DNA of 37,837 nucleotides from Larix sibirica. Lineage: Eukaryota; Streptophyta; Pinopsida; Pinales; Pinaceae. The notes under the pieces are model-generated. The model was not told the DNA's origin and searched no databases. It was given only the letters and a program-made list of their open reading frames with translations. A program made the position numbers and the translations under genes. Location of the stretch: positions 1 to 37,837 of the forward strand of contig NWUY0304437771.1 of the NCBI GenBank assembly GCA_004151065.3, read 5' to 3'. Shown one piece after another: positions 10,431 through 20,137 of this stretch; within the stretch, counting starts at the first letter, position 1, and each line of letters opens with the position of its first letter.

Positions 10431-11790
10431 TCTGGGTTAGTGCCCTAGTGGGTTAAGTAGTGCCCTAGTTTTAAGGGTTTTATTGGTGTTCTAATGATAA
10501 GCCTTTATATAGTCTTGTCAAGAAGGTAGGTGCTAAGCTTACCGATAACCTTATCTAATCTTTAGAATTCTTAAATGGGTCTTCAAGGGGCTTTTTTATT
10601 GGTGCTCTATAAGGGGTTTTCCTTTGCTTAAGGTGCTTTCTGGTGGGCTTTATTAAATTATCCTAAACTTCCAACAGGCTAACCTTTTTATGGCTAATCC
10701 CTTCTCTTATGGTTGGTCTGGAAAGCTATATTGGAAAGCTATATCCAATTTATCCACGTGATACGCCTTCCTATTGGCTTGCCTTTTTGACTTGGCTTTC
10801 TTCTGGGTTGATGTTTCTAGCGCTATGGAGGTAAGGGTTAAGTTCCAGCCACAATGCGCTCTAACTAAAACGATTTGGAAAATGCGCTCTCTCCTCAATG
10901 CTTACGTTCTGCTCTTTACGCTCTTTTACACACGCTCTAGCCCTGTCTGCTCTTTACGCTCTGTCTTATAGGCTCTTTCGACTGTGGAGGTTGCGTTCTA
11001 AACTCAACAATTCCCCTGCCTAAACTCTTATTGGTGGGGTGTGTTCTAATCCAATCAATATTCTAGCTGAACCTAGATCTTTCAATCCTAGCTTTCAACT
11101 TTGACAGCTAATGGTTAGCTGAATCCGATGGGTTAGCTTTCAAGGGGTTAGCTTTCAAGGGTTAGCTTTATCGCTTTACCAGTGAGCTTTACCAAGATGT
11201 GTTTTAGCCTAATCCTAGCTTAGCTTTACCGAAGGGTTAGTTTAATGGGGTTAGTTCAACGGCTTAACTAAGAACTTGCCTAAGCTTAACTAACCCTGCC
11301 TAACTGCAAGACTCAAAGTTCGCTAAGCTCACGTGTCCTGCGGAGCTTTCTCTGCGAGGCTAACACTCTGGTTCGCAAGCTCACTCCTAACTCCCAAGCC
11401 CTTCACCTAACACTCTGGTTTTACTCAAAAGCTTACCTGCTTAATGAAATCCCAACGCTAACAGCATAAACTAATCACTTTGCCTAACTCCAAACTCTAA
11501 TAACAAGCTCACTTTCACTCCCAAGCACTAAGAGTTCGCAAGCTCACCTAATGCTTTCTGCTCACATCTCCCAAGCTCTAACACTTTATCAAGCTCACTG
11601 ACTTAAAGCACTATTACTTTCCCTAATCCCTAACTCCATTCACCAGCTTAACTAATAGCATGCCTAAGTCTTCAACAAACCTAACTCCAAGGTTCAATCT
11701 TAGGTGAAATAAATGGATTCGGTTAAGCGAGCCGGAGCATTAAGTAAGTAGCGGGACAGAGCGCTTTGCTAGTTCAATAAATAACCTGGC
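10431..11790. repeat. Long tract of decayed tandem duplications
   Basis: A run of local duplications, each with its own unit: gggttagtgccctagt doubled at about 10434-10470; tggaaagctatat doubled at about 10720-10745; tctgctctttacgctct at 10908 and 10946; ggttagctttcaagg in three adjacent copies at about 11131-11170; then irregular caagctcac / cctaactcc / acactctggtt words to about 11700. There is no single period over the tract. No gene seen. Confidence 0.65.
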
Positions 11791-11808
11791 CTTCCTTTAT
11801 TGTTTGCA

Positions 11809-12070
11809 GATCATAAACCGCCAACTCTTGATGAGCTTTGTGTGGCACTTGATGAGATGGCTAATTAGAATTCCTTAGGCCTCCATAGATTTACCTATGA
11901 GCTTTTACAAATCCACATGGGATGTCATGGGGCCTAACTTGTTTTGAGTCTATTGAAAGGTTATAAAGACCAAATATCTGGGATACCTTATAAATAAAGG
12001 GAACATAAAATGAATTTATAAGGTGCACAACCCTCAGCTTATCACCAATTGATATCCCATAACCTTGTTT
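11809..12070 (+). mobile_element. LINE fragment: start of the reverse transcriptase domain
   Basis: The frame from 11809 reads DHKPPTLDELCVALDEMAN then SLGLHRFTYE, matching the LINE block before the RT fingers (LxELxxALxxMxNxKxPGxDGF). After one extra base near 11901 the frame beginning at 11903 gives FYKSTWDVMGPNLF, then after stops YLINKGNIK and a decayed PQLITNxYPITLFN, the counterpart of the conserved NWRPITLLN. In-frame stops (TGA about 11945, TAG, TAA) and the single-base insertion show it is dead. The fragment ends where RT catalytic motifs should begin. It is complementary in coverage to the LINE tail at 1967-2670 but lies about 9 kb away, so a common origin is only a guess. Confidence 0.85.
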
Positions 12071-12100
12071 AACGAGCGAGACCATATGATGTGAGACCAC

Positions 12101-12569
12101 AGGGCGGCCCTGATTAGTTGAGTCCCGGAGCCAGCCATATTATACTACTCTTAAGTGGGGAATCGTGGGCGCTTCAAAGGTCAGGAAGGGGGTAGGACGG
12201 GTAAAGCTTCAATTGATAAGGAGGGGCAGTAGACCTTCCCTACTTATATTGCTTCCTTCCCCCCTAAGCTCTGCTCAGGCAGGTAAGGTCCTGCACTGGT
12301 AAATGAAGTCATAGGAAGTTCGCGTGGTCACTGAAAGGTAGTGGCCCACCGGATGAAGGAAGAATCTATGATGTGCCGGGGTTTGAAACAGATAGAGGCC
12401 TGGCCGTATCGGAGCGGCCAGATGAACGATAGACAGGGACGCTGACGCTATTAACGGAACGAAGAATGAACAGACAAGGAAGGACGAATATAAAAAGTAA
12501 GGACGAGGAAACAAGAGATGAAATAAAGCAAGCGGGATGATAGGAAGGTTATGTGGGGGGTGTAGAGGA
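12101..12569. other. Spacer; chance 79-codon minus frame
   Basis: A minus frame (12514-12275) has a hydrophobic N-terminal half and no recognised motif; I would not call it a gene. The rest is purine-rich spacer. Confidence 0.4.
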
Positions 12570-12770
12570 GGAGAGGGTAGCCCATTAAGTGTTAAAAGAC
12601 CCTAATAAACCTAAGTCACGCATGGGAAATTAAGTAACCAAGAGTGGGCCTATCCGAGTGGTCAATCCGCTAGTTCAAGGTGGCGTATGCCTTATAAGGA
12701 GAGTAATTCTACGCCTTGGGACCTGGTAATTGTGAGAGTCCGGGGGGAGATTCATTCTTACTATTATATA
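12570..12770 (+). ncRNA. Structured segment resembling group II intron domain I
   Basis: A perfect 6-bp stem GGCGTA (12682-12687) / TACGCC (12710-12715) encloses a CTTATAAG palindrome. It is flanked by ccgagtggtcaatccgctag and ttgggacctggtaattgtga, wording that resembles the conserved domain I region of plant mitochondrial group II introns as I remember it. No GUGYG intron start, no domain V hairpin and no exon is visible nearby. If real, it is an isolated intron fragment rather than a splicing intron. The identification rests on recalled family texture, not on an alignment. Confidence 0.42.
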
Positions 12771-13690
12771 TGTAATAAGGCATAACGACCCTAATCACTT
12801 TTGTCTTTACTGTCGAGTTAAAGCCTATCCAAATGAAAGTAGCTGGGCTAAAGCTTCTATTTTTTATTTCTTTATGGAAAGTTTACAAGACGAGGCGGGG
12901 CGGGGTTAGAAGGTGACGGCAGTTAACGGTGCGGAGGGAAACGGACCGGAGAATAATACACCTTTTTCAAATCTTAGCTTACCCCACCACCTGAATAATA
13001 CCCAGAAAATTATTACCTTAGAGACCACCTTCCTATTACCCGGAAATGAGAAATGAGATATCTATCATACCTTTAACCTACTCTCTTCTTCCCCGGAGCA
13101 GCAGAGGGTTACCCTTTTCAATAAATAGAATTTATTACTCTTAAACTTTACCTTAACCTAACATCGTTAACCTGCTATCGTTTACCTGCTCCTTACCCTT
13201 ACCCCTTTATAAAAGTAATTAGTTTCTATATGCAGACCTGGTAGTTTATGCAGACCTCATAGAGAAAATAGATAAGTCTTATTACCCCGTTCCGTTCAGA
13301 GCAAGCAGCATAACCCGTTAAGCCCATTCAGAGCTATAGATTGAACATAGATTATAGATATTTGTATTATATATATTTCTTATAATAGATTAGAGTATTT
13401 ATATATGTTAATTACTACTGTTCGGCCTTATGCCCTTATAACTGGCCTGGCTTTACTGTCTGGCCCTTATGACCGGGGTTTATGCCCGATACTCCCAAAT
13501 AAACATTATGAATAAACCTCAATAGCTCTCATAAACCTAAGAACTGAATGTAAATCTAAGAACACTGCTAAACAGGGGTGGAGGCGTTTACTGGCACACC
13601 CTTTATAAAGACTTGCCTGGACAACTTTCTCATCAACTAGTTCAACCGGAAGGAATAATGAGGTTACAACTCCTTGAGTTCGGTTCACTG
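12771..13690. other. Spacer without recognisable gene
   Basis: AT-rich stretch with taacct / cctgct words at 13140-13210 and a tatatata run near 13365. A 60-codon minus frame has no motif. Confidence 0.45.
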
Positions 13691-13697
13691 GACTTGG

Positions 13698-13830
13698 GTT
13701 GGTTCAACTGGTTATGCTCCTTAAACCGCTTCTTGGAATGACCCTGGTAATGCTGCTTAGAATCCTTTTGCTGGTTGTGCCGCTGACAGGAATTATGATG
13801 GTTCAATTGGTGCTTCTGAGAAGGCTGCTG
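13698..13830. repeat. Decayed tandem repeat, roughly 40-bp unit
   Basis: Units beginning tggttatgctccttaaacc, tggtaatgctgcttagaatc and tggttcaattggtgcttctg follow one another. The overlapping frames on both strands are leucine-rich on one strand and glutamine/histidine-rich on the other purely because of the repeat. Confidence 0.55.
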
Positions 13831-13975
13831 GGTCAAGAAATGAGGGATTTCTCCTTCAAAAGAGATTGGAAATGCTATGGCAAATGAGGCCGGGAATTCT
13901 CCTTCTCATATTGTGCCCCAAAAAGTAGCAAATTAATTATCAAAGGATGTTGAATGAGATTGTTTTCTATAACCG

Positions 13976-14046
13976 GTAGCCCAAGCTGAGTACCCAAGCC
14001 CATCGGAGTGGCCCATCCGAGTAAACAAGCCCATGAGCCCATCCCA
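13976..14046. repeat. Short cccaagc-gagtacc minisatellite-like patch
   Basis: The words agcccaag, gagtaccc, cccatcggagtgg, cccatccgagta and cccatcccagtg alternate. It is a small outlier of the larger array at 15040-15345. Confidence 0.5.
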
Positions 14047-14474
14047 GTGATGACCACCACTGTAAAAGACTTCTGGCAAAGATCCTGTTGTTAGTAAATG
14101 AGGCGACCCTTCACAGGTGCCATTGTAAGTAATGCATCGTAATGTAATCCAATTGAGGTAGTAACATTTCCATGATTCTGCAGCGGTATAGGTATATATG
14201 GGGGTTTATATATATATATCGAGTAAGAGGTGTAGGTTTCTATGTTTCGGTAGAGGTTGAGGGCTCTTGTTCCGTCTTGGTGGAGTAAGAGTTCGAGGTA
14301 TAGATCTAGGGCTATGTTTCTGTCTAGGGTCTACGAGTACTCTGGCTGCTATGGGCCTATGAAAGGCTAGGCCTCCTGGCCTTGAGACTTTCTATCAAAG
14401 CCTGTAATCGAGTGCATGGAGTGCATCGACTGGATAAACTAGTGGCTAAAGGGATTCGGTTTATATTATAGATA
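14047..14474. other. Spacer; weak R1 copy and TA microsatellite
   Basis: gcatcgtaatgtaatcc at 14134-14150 resembles the R1 core. Near 14205 there is a short tatatatatat run. No gene seen. Confidence 0.4.
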
Positions 14475-14577
14475 AACGTTCTGAAAGGGTATATTTCATA
14501 AAGAAGAAAATCCATTTAATTGGTCCGATGATGAGTATGTCTCGGCCCTCCTATAAAAGCAATTAAATTAGTAAAAA
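14475..14577. repeat. Diverged duplication, copy A
   Basis: It aligns with 14686-14790: aacgttctgaaagggtat against aacattcttaaagggtat, aaaatccatttaa in both, then ggtccgatgatga against ggtctgatgaga, then cggccctcc against tggcctcc and aagagcaat-type ends. The two are about 212 bp apart and clearly homologous but well diverged. Neither copy is coding. Confidence 0.8.
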
Positions 14578-14622
14578 GCGGCTATTTCTCGGTAACTGGT
14601 AATCGGTATGTACCTCCTGGGA

Positions 14623-14656
14623 ATGATCGACTGGATCGACTGGATCGACTGCATTG
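14623..14656. repeat. gatcgactg microtandem
   Basis: Three head-to-tail copies of the 9-bp word gatcgactg, followed by cattgagtg. A single related word (gcatcgactgga) lies near 14426. Confidence 0.85.
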
Positions 14657-14685
14657 AGTGAATGAACACCTGGCAATCATAGGGA

Positions 14686-14790
14686 ACATTCTTAAAGGGT
14701 ATAGTGCAGTAAATATAAAATCCATTTAAGAGGTCTGATGAGAAATTATGTTTGGCCTCCCGAGAAGAGCAATTTTATTATACAAGAATG
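14686..14790. repeat. Diverged duplication, copy B
   Basis: Partner of 14475-14577, described there. The copy lies upstream of a gctgttttcgaagataag segment with no recognised function. Confidence 0.8.
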
Positions 14791-15039
14791 GGTAATGGGG
14801 CTGTTTTCGAAGATAAGGTCCACCAAAAAAATGTGCCTGCTCAATACGGTAGTGTAGCCATAATAAGTGGATCCATCCATTTGAATAAGGCCCATGAAAT
14901 TGTATAGGTGCGGTAACTTGCTGCATTATAGATGAGAATATCCATAGTAACCATATTTTTTATTAATCGCCGATTCTGATCCTCCCTCTGGTGAATTAAC
15001 GTATGTAATGCATGCTCATTCCTTCAATCTATCCCAGTA

Positions 15040-15345
15040 TCCAAGCCAAGGATCTAAGCCTGCCCGGTAGCCCAAGCGAGCATTCCAAGCGAGCATTCCA
15101 ACCCGGTATCCAGGCCGAGTCTGCGAGTTGAGTAGCCGAGTATCCAAGGCACATTGAAAATAGCGCAGCATCGAAAGTCGAGTCGCCCAGTCAGTATCCA
15201 AGCCAAGCAGCAGTGGATTAGCCAAGTAGTAGAGTAGCTCAGCTGAGTAGCTTATTATCCAAGCCAACTGGGATCAAAGCCAAGTATCCAGGCCAAGTAG
15301 CCCGCCCAGCTGAGTAGCCCAGCCAAGCAAATGAATAAATCGTGG
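15040..15345. repeat. Degenerate minisatellite, gtatccaagccaag-type unit
   Basis: The units gtatccaagccaag, gcccaagcgagc, attccaagcgagc, gtatccaggccgag, gtatccaagccaagc and gagtagcccagcc repeat with 12-18-bp spacing across about 300 bp. The 83-codon minus frame over it is a product of the repeat. Confidence 0.75.
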
Positions 15346-15590
15346 CTAACAAAACATAGATAAACATAATGAAATGCCAATTTGTAGAAATAAAACATCA
15401 AAATGAGTACCCAGGATGATCGATAATGCCTGTGACCGCCTAAAAAGGAGATTGATCTAAATAAAATATAGTGAATGAGAGGATTTTTCTATAATATTTT
15501 ATAACCGATTTACCTTGGGCCTTACCTTGGGTCTACTGCTTTCAGTTCGCAGCCATATGACAAAGAACTACACAGATACACCAATCTCGA
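15346..15590. other. Spacer, nothing recognised
   Basis: No gene, repeat or RNA signal that I can support. Confidence 0.4.
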
Positions 15591-16140
15591 GACCTAACCT
15601 ATATACTCTCCATACAGCCTTTGGAATATACTTGAAAACCTCAGAATAATACCTCTGCCTTGTCAATTTCCTTGGGGACTCAGACTTTCACTCCTTGGGA
15701 CCTTCCTTCAACTCCTTGGGAACCTATGCATCAGACCTCATTGGGACCCTCACTCTCTCTTGGGACCGCCTCATAAACATCCTTGGAACCGCGTAACCTA
15801 TGACCTACAGCCTTGGGTGGTGGGAATAGCCCTGGTAAATCTATGCATCAGACCTCCGCCTTTGGACCTTAACCTCCTTGGGAAAAAAATACTTACCATC
15901 AGACATACCGCCTCATACTTGGGAATTCAGAATTACACTTAGCCTCATCCCTACAGCCTTGGGTTGGGCTAGCCTTTTCAAAATCTATGCCTCATAAACC
16001 TCCTCCTTTGGAACTTGTCTTTGGAACCTCTGCCTATTACCTACGCCTTGGGACCCTTCTGAAACTCTTACTTGAAAACCTTGGAAACCTAAGAATCATT
16101 CCTCTTGGAACTATCCTTTGACATCTCTGCCTCAGCCCTC
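15591..16140. repeat. ccttgggaacct-type degenerate array, part 1
   Basis: The words ccttgggaac, cttgggacct, actccttggg and cctcata recur every 15-40 bp. A longer unit, cctacagccttggg followed by aatagcc/ctagcc and atctatgc, appears near 15806 and 15951, with a third version at 16946 in part 2. Short plus-strand frames over it reflect the repeat. Confidence 0.75.
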
Positions 16141-16395
16141 ATCCATCCTTAACCTCACCCATGCAGCCTATGACCGAACCTTGCCGACCTACACCTTACT
16201 ACACCCCTTCCCTATGAGAAACCTTGCCTTCCGCCTACTAGAAACAAGATGGTGGGGCATTAGCACGAGCCGGGAAAACTACAGGTCTACGCTCTCCCCC
16301 TGGCTCTTAGTAGTCTACCGGGGGGGTCGCTCGCCTTCGTGTTCCCTAATCTTCAGGTTACCTTTGAGCCTTCGTCCGTAATAATGACTGACAGA

Positions 16396-16540
16396 GAGGG
16401 CAGGGGGAGGGGATACAGGCATCGATCAACAGCCAGAATCGACAATGAACTCATACAAACCCATACCAGCTGATATCGTAGTGAGTTTCAACAGATGCTT
16501 GTTATATACGTGTAATAAGACCCCATCCCAAGTGTTGTGA
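16396..16540. repeat. Diverged duplication, copy A (partner 17306-17450)
   Basis: Shared blocks in the same order: cagagaggg/cagagatgg; aacagccagaat/tacagccataat; gaactcatacaaac; ataccagctgatat/atacctgcagatat; agtttcaacagatgcttgtt/agtttcaacaaatgctcttt; then ataccc-type ends. The two lie about 910 bp apart. Confidence 0.85.
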
Positions 16541-16840
16541 GGTGGTCGCCGATGAGGAATAGGAATTGATTTGATTGATTGAATAGTTTTTGGTGGGGCG
16601 GAAGGACGGATACAGCACACATAGTTTGAGGTGGGTGGGTAATGCTTAGCTTATTGTGTTTGTGTGTATTCACGTATATAATGCAATAAAGAAGTTGTTG
16701 GAGTGAGGTGCAACAATTAACTGAACCAACACAATACATGCATCACGTGTTACCCATTACTGGACCAATCACGGCTTGCCACTGACCGGAACTGCACAGA
16801 AACATTGAACTCGAGACCTAACCTCAGACTTCAACTCAGT
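16541..16840. other. Spacer between duplicated blocks
   Basis: Minus frames here (83 and 64 codons) have no recognised motif. A cacgtatataatgcaataa word near 16673 is a weak relative of R1. Confidence 0.35.
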
Positions 16841-16990
16841 CTTACTTGGGACCTTAACCCTTGGGACCTTAACCCTAGAACCTACTGCCTATGATCTCAC
16901 CCTTGGGAACTTCAACTCTGCCTTGGGAAACTCTGCCTCATACCTACAGCCTTGGTGGGAATAGCCTTGGGAACCTCCTGAAACTCACCC
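16841..16990. repeat. ccttgggacctt-type degenerate array, part 2
   Basis: ttgggaccttaaccc is exactly doubled at about 16847-16877 and is followed by ccttgggaactt and ccttgggaaact units. cctacagccttggtgggaat at 16946 matches 15806. The whole block from 15591 to about 17450 therefore looks like an older two-copy arrangement of array plus tail. Confidence 0.75.
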
Positions 16991-17005
16991 CTATGATACC
17001 TCCGA

Positions 17006-17503
17006 ATGAACCTTGCCTTACTAACCTTTCATGCCTTGCTCTACTACCCCTTTCAGTTCGACATCCGCAGTCTCGAAGTTTTGGCCGAATCAAAGAGAGA
17101 TAGATTGAAGCTGAGCGAACCAGAAGAGTGGTGGTTGAAGAAGCCAAGTCGTGTGAGTGAGGTCACCCATACTTATTGGATTCTTACGCTGATGCTGCTT
17201 GCTGGCCGGGAAGGAGCGGACACATTGGACCAAGAAGTACAGTCGTTTGAGGTAGGTCACCGAGAACACACCAACCTTACCCTCCTCTCCCTCGTCCGTA
17301 AGACAGAGATGGCTGGGGGATCCAGGCAGCGATCTACAGCCATAATATCCGATGGAACTCATACAAACTCGATACCTGCAGATATGCGCATATATTTAGT
17401 TTCAACAAATGCTCTTTATATACTAGAATCATACCCCATACCGGCCAGCAGCATCAGCAGTAGCATCAGCAGAAGCTTCTTGTTGTTGTTTCCTTTTCAA
17501 TAA
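17006..17503 (+). CDS. Unrecognised 165-codon open frame (longest in window; doubtful)
   Basis: An ATG frame of 165 codons with a mildly hydrophobic start, a charged middle (LAESKRDRLKLSEPEEWW) and a serine-rich, hydrophobic end. I do not recognise it. Its codons 103-150 fall in a diverged duplication whose other copy (16396-16540) has stops in the matching frame, so the reading frame is not conserved between copies. A decayed repeat array precedes it and no sign of a transcript was seen. Most likely it is open by chance; a species-specific chimeric frame is possible. Confidence 0.15.
   Translation: MNLALLTFHALLYYPFQFDIRSLEVLAESKRDRLKLSEPEEWWLKKPSRVSEVTHTYWILTLMLLAGREGADTLDQEVQSFEVGHREHTNLTLLSLVRKTEMAGGSRQRSTAIISDGTHTNSIPADMRIYLVSTNALYILESYPIPASSISSSISRSFLLLFPFQ
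17306..17450. repeat. Diverged duplication, copy B (partner 16396-16540)
   Basis: See the partner. It contains agatatgcgcatatatttag at 17381-17400, a weak R1 word, and is followed by gcatcagcagtagcatcagc, a short agcagcatc repeat at 17447-17470. Confidence 0.85.
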
Positions 17504-17831
17504 ATAAGCACAGCATAATATACCACCCATTGTATAGAACTAGATGCTACTAGTAGTATAGAACTACTATTCTTTCTGCAGACACTAGCTGTAGTCAGGG
17601 TAAGCCATGTCGGTAAGTACCGCTTCAAAATAAAGATTGTATGGCTCAAACCCTCATGTATATGCTCGTTCCGATGGGTTACCTACAACCTCACATTGGA
17701 GAATACTAGCTCTCCTATTGTAGTATATGTTCGTGAAGTCACCAACATGGCTGGCTCTATTATCCTTTCGTCCTTATGTGACGACATCCCGAGAGAAAGA
17801 ACCTTCCTTACATGGGGAATTTTCTTATGGC
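17504..17831. other. Spacer, nothing firm
   Basis: Short tagatgctactagtag words near 17540. No gene seen. Confidence 0.4.
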
Positions 17832-17868
17832 AAGGTGAAATGCTTGCTTGACCAAAGGGAGAGCAAGG
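17832..17868 (+). repeat. Bpu-like short repeat, copy 3, AAGG ends
   Basis: 37 bp from AAGG (17832-17835) to AAGG (17865-17868) enclosing tgcttgcttgaccaaaggga. It is the cleanest copy for size and ends. The core matches 8242-8260 and 3308-3326. Confidence 0.75.
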
Positions 17869-19086
17869 TGGCGACCCTCTTAAAATGTGGATATACACTG
17901 GTGGCTATTTTACTATTGGAGCAAGGCTAGCAATGACCTTATGATGATAATAGTGGGCACTTAATGAATCCACCAATCTACTACCTAGGACTCATGCTGG
18001 ATGTAAGCCGGACTTCCCGTGGACTCCTGCTGTTGAATCCATTTCTCATTGTGCCTGCTGCCCCGACTGAACAACCTGATGAGGCCATTTCAAACTCCAT
18101 ATTGCCTGGTAGGTACTGACCAACCTCACTCACTCACTCACCTTCCTGGACACGTGGGAACCTGAAGAGAGCTCTAGTTCCTTCTCCCTTAGTGCAGTCC
18201 AGAGTAGTAGTGCAAGGCCAGTTCTGACACTACAGCTTAATAAGATTACGGAACGGAAATGGCTTGTCGATAGAGCTAGTACCGGGAAGTCTGGTCGGCG
18301 GCCAGTCCAAAGGGGCTTTACTGGCTTTAACAGAAATGGAACTAAGTGTATGGAATCAGCAGATAGTGTATACAGACAAGTTAAACGGCTCCATGCGTCG
18401 TATATCTATGTTTATGCCAGGATTTCACAATCTAGTCTACTAGCCTATCATTGTTCATCTTACTTGACTTCATTACTTGACCGGGGGAAAACTATCTATA
18501 AAGAGAATCTTAATTACTATTGATTTATTACTTTCCGAAGGCATATAATCATATATCTTCATTGTTACTCTTACACTTGTTAATCTTTTACTTATCAGAA
18601 GGATCTCCATCTCCATATATATCCGGACGATATTAATAACGTTCCTCTGCGTTATAACACTCCTCCGATTGATTAGGTTAATCATCATGATATAGGGATT
18701 TACTATTCTCACTATACACAACTTATACTTAAGTAAACACTACTGCCTGATATATAGAAGGAGCTTATTAGCAACTAGATTTCTTAATTCGTAAACAACC
18801 CCTAAGAACAATCAACAAGAACCTACACTCACGTACCCTACCCTTAGCCTTTACTTGCATTACAAGTTTTATTGAGGTTTGACCAACAAAAGTACCATAA
18901 CTATAAAATCTAGCTTACTATAGCTGACTGTAACTTACACAGAAATAGAGCTCATGGACATATCAATGGACATATAATGGACATATAAACAACTTCACAT
19001 TCGAAAGCCTTCCCCATACTACACTTCATTTTGAGCTTCCCCCGGTTACCATTTTGAGCTGGTAGACAAATAAAAAAAACCACTAC
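17869..19086. other. Spacer without recognisable gene
   Basis: AT-rich and rich in short stops. cactcactcactc near 18130 and tggacata repeats near 18957-18985 are small microtandems. A weak RNase H-like plus-strand trail near 18310-18400 was considered and rejected. Confidence 0.4.
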
Positions 19087-19810
19087 TGCATCACCATAAA
19101 AACTACTACCATGTATCGTATAATAACAGATGGAAGCATATACAGAGAGAAAGAATACAATTATCTATCTCCACATTAACACCAGGTAACTCATTAGTAA
19201 GACTACCCATACAACATGGATAAAAACCAATCAACGTATCCCACCTAATACTGATATAAAGCCATAGGAAAAAAAACCACCTTACTATACCTCACTTGAA
19301 CTCAACAACCCTGCATCGTATTATTAAGAATTACTGGCTCTCCACCAAGGGAAGTCATGATGAACACCAATCAAACCAATCCATCAATCAACCACTATAG
19401 TACCATGCATCACTTTGACCCTGCATTGTCTTATAAGCAATTGGTATCTCTATCGAAGGGAATCCAGTATAAAGAGAAACAGAAACCAACCAAGCAATCC
19501 ACTACAGATACAGCTCGATCTCAACTACCATATATCTCCAATCTATCTTGAACAATCCTATCATCTTACTTTCATAAACCTATCTATCACAACCAAAACA
19601 AGAGTGTATCGTACTATAAAAGATCATGCATTTATCTCTATACAGGGATAGTAGAACTATAAAAAAAAATAGAACAACCATCTCACTAACTAACCTCTAA
19701 CTAACCTATCACTCACTAGCTTCTAACTAACAGGTCTATAACCTCTAACCAATCAACCATTGTCTCTAACAACCGCATCAACCTTGTATCGTATAATAAC
19801 ATATAAATAA
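19087..19810 (-). repeat. R1 repeat array 1 (minus orientation)
   Basis: R1 copies begin at 19113 (gtatcgtataataacag), 19313 (gcatcgtattattaag), 19423 (gcattgtcttataagc), 19606 (gtatcgtactataaaag, followed by catgcatttatctctata) and 19786 (gtatcgtataataacat). A related tgcatcaccataaa at 19087 recurs as tgtatcaccataaa at 29524. The copies are separated by about 110-200 bp of CA-rich DNA in which aaccaatcaa-type words also repeat, so the repeating module is larger than the core. No coding function is seen. Confidence 0.75.
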
Positions 19811-19814
19811 AGAA

Positions 19815-19836
19815 AGGTCTAAGTGGAAATTTTATA
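19815..19836. repeat. Direct repeat left of the retroelement
   Basis: aggtctaagtgga(a)atttta here matches 23458-23478 with one difference. The two copies bracket the Ty3/gypsy remnant. The wording resembles the aagtgggagatt polypurine region next to 3' LTRs of plant retrotransposons. Confidence 0.7.
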
Positions 19837-20137
19837 TACACGGATGATCGACTATTCATCTATTGAGCTCCTAATAACTTCCTTTTCTACTTTCTATTCT
19901 TCCTTTTCTATAGCTATAGATTCCTTAGATAGTTCTAGATTGATGGGATATATTTACTAATGTTATTAGAAGTTCTATATTCCAGTTCCTATTGCTCTTA
20001 ATATAACCTAATATATATAGTGTATATAGTGAGTAATATCTTCCTAATGATTAAAGGAGTTTATAATAATTAGTAAGCTAGGCTAGTTGCTAGAAAGAAT
20101 GCTAGTTGGTTGGATGATTGATGATTCCCTCTTATAC
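19837..20137. other. AT-rich spacer before the retroelement
   Basis: Runs of ttccttttcta and tatatagtgtatatagtg; no frame recognised. It could hold eroded upstream RT sequence that I cannot read. Confidence 0.35.

Noticed and set aside
12275-12514. 79-codon minus frame with hydrophobic start
   Set aside because: No motif, no conservation clue, and spacer composition.
13642-13887. Overlapping frames on both strands, leucine-rich and glutamine-rich
   Set aside because: Composition follows from a decayed tandem repeat of about 40 bp.
18300-18410. RNase H-like trail (GALLALTEMELSVWNQQIVY)
   Set aside because: Only one short block with no catalytic pattern before or after; chance is likely.
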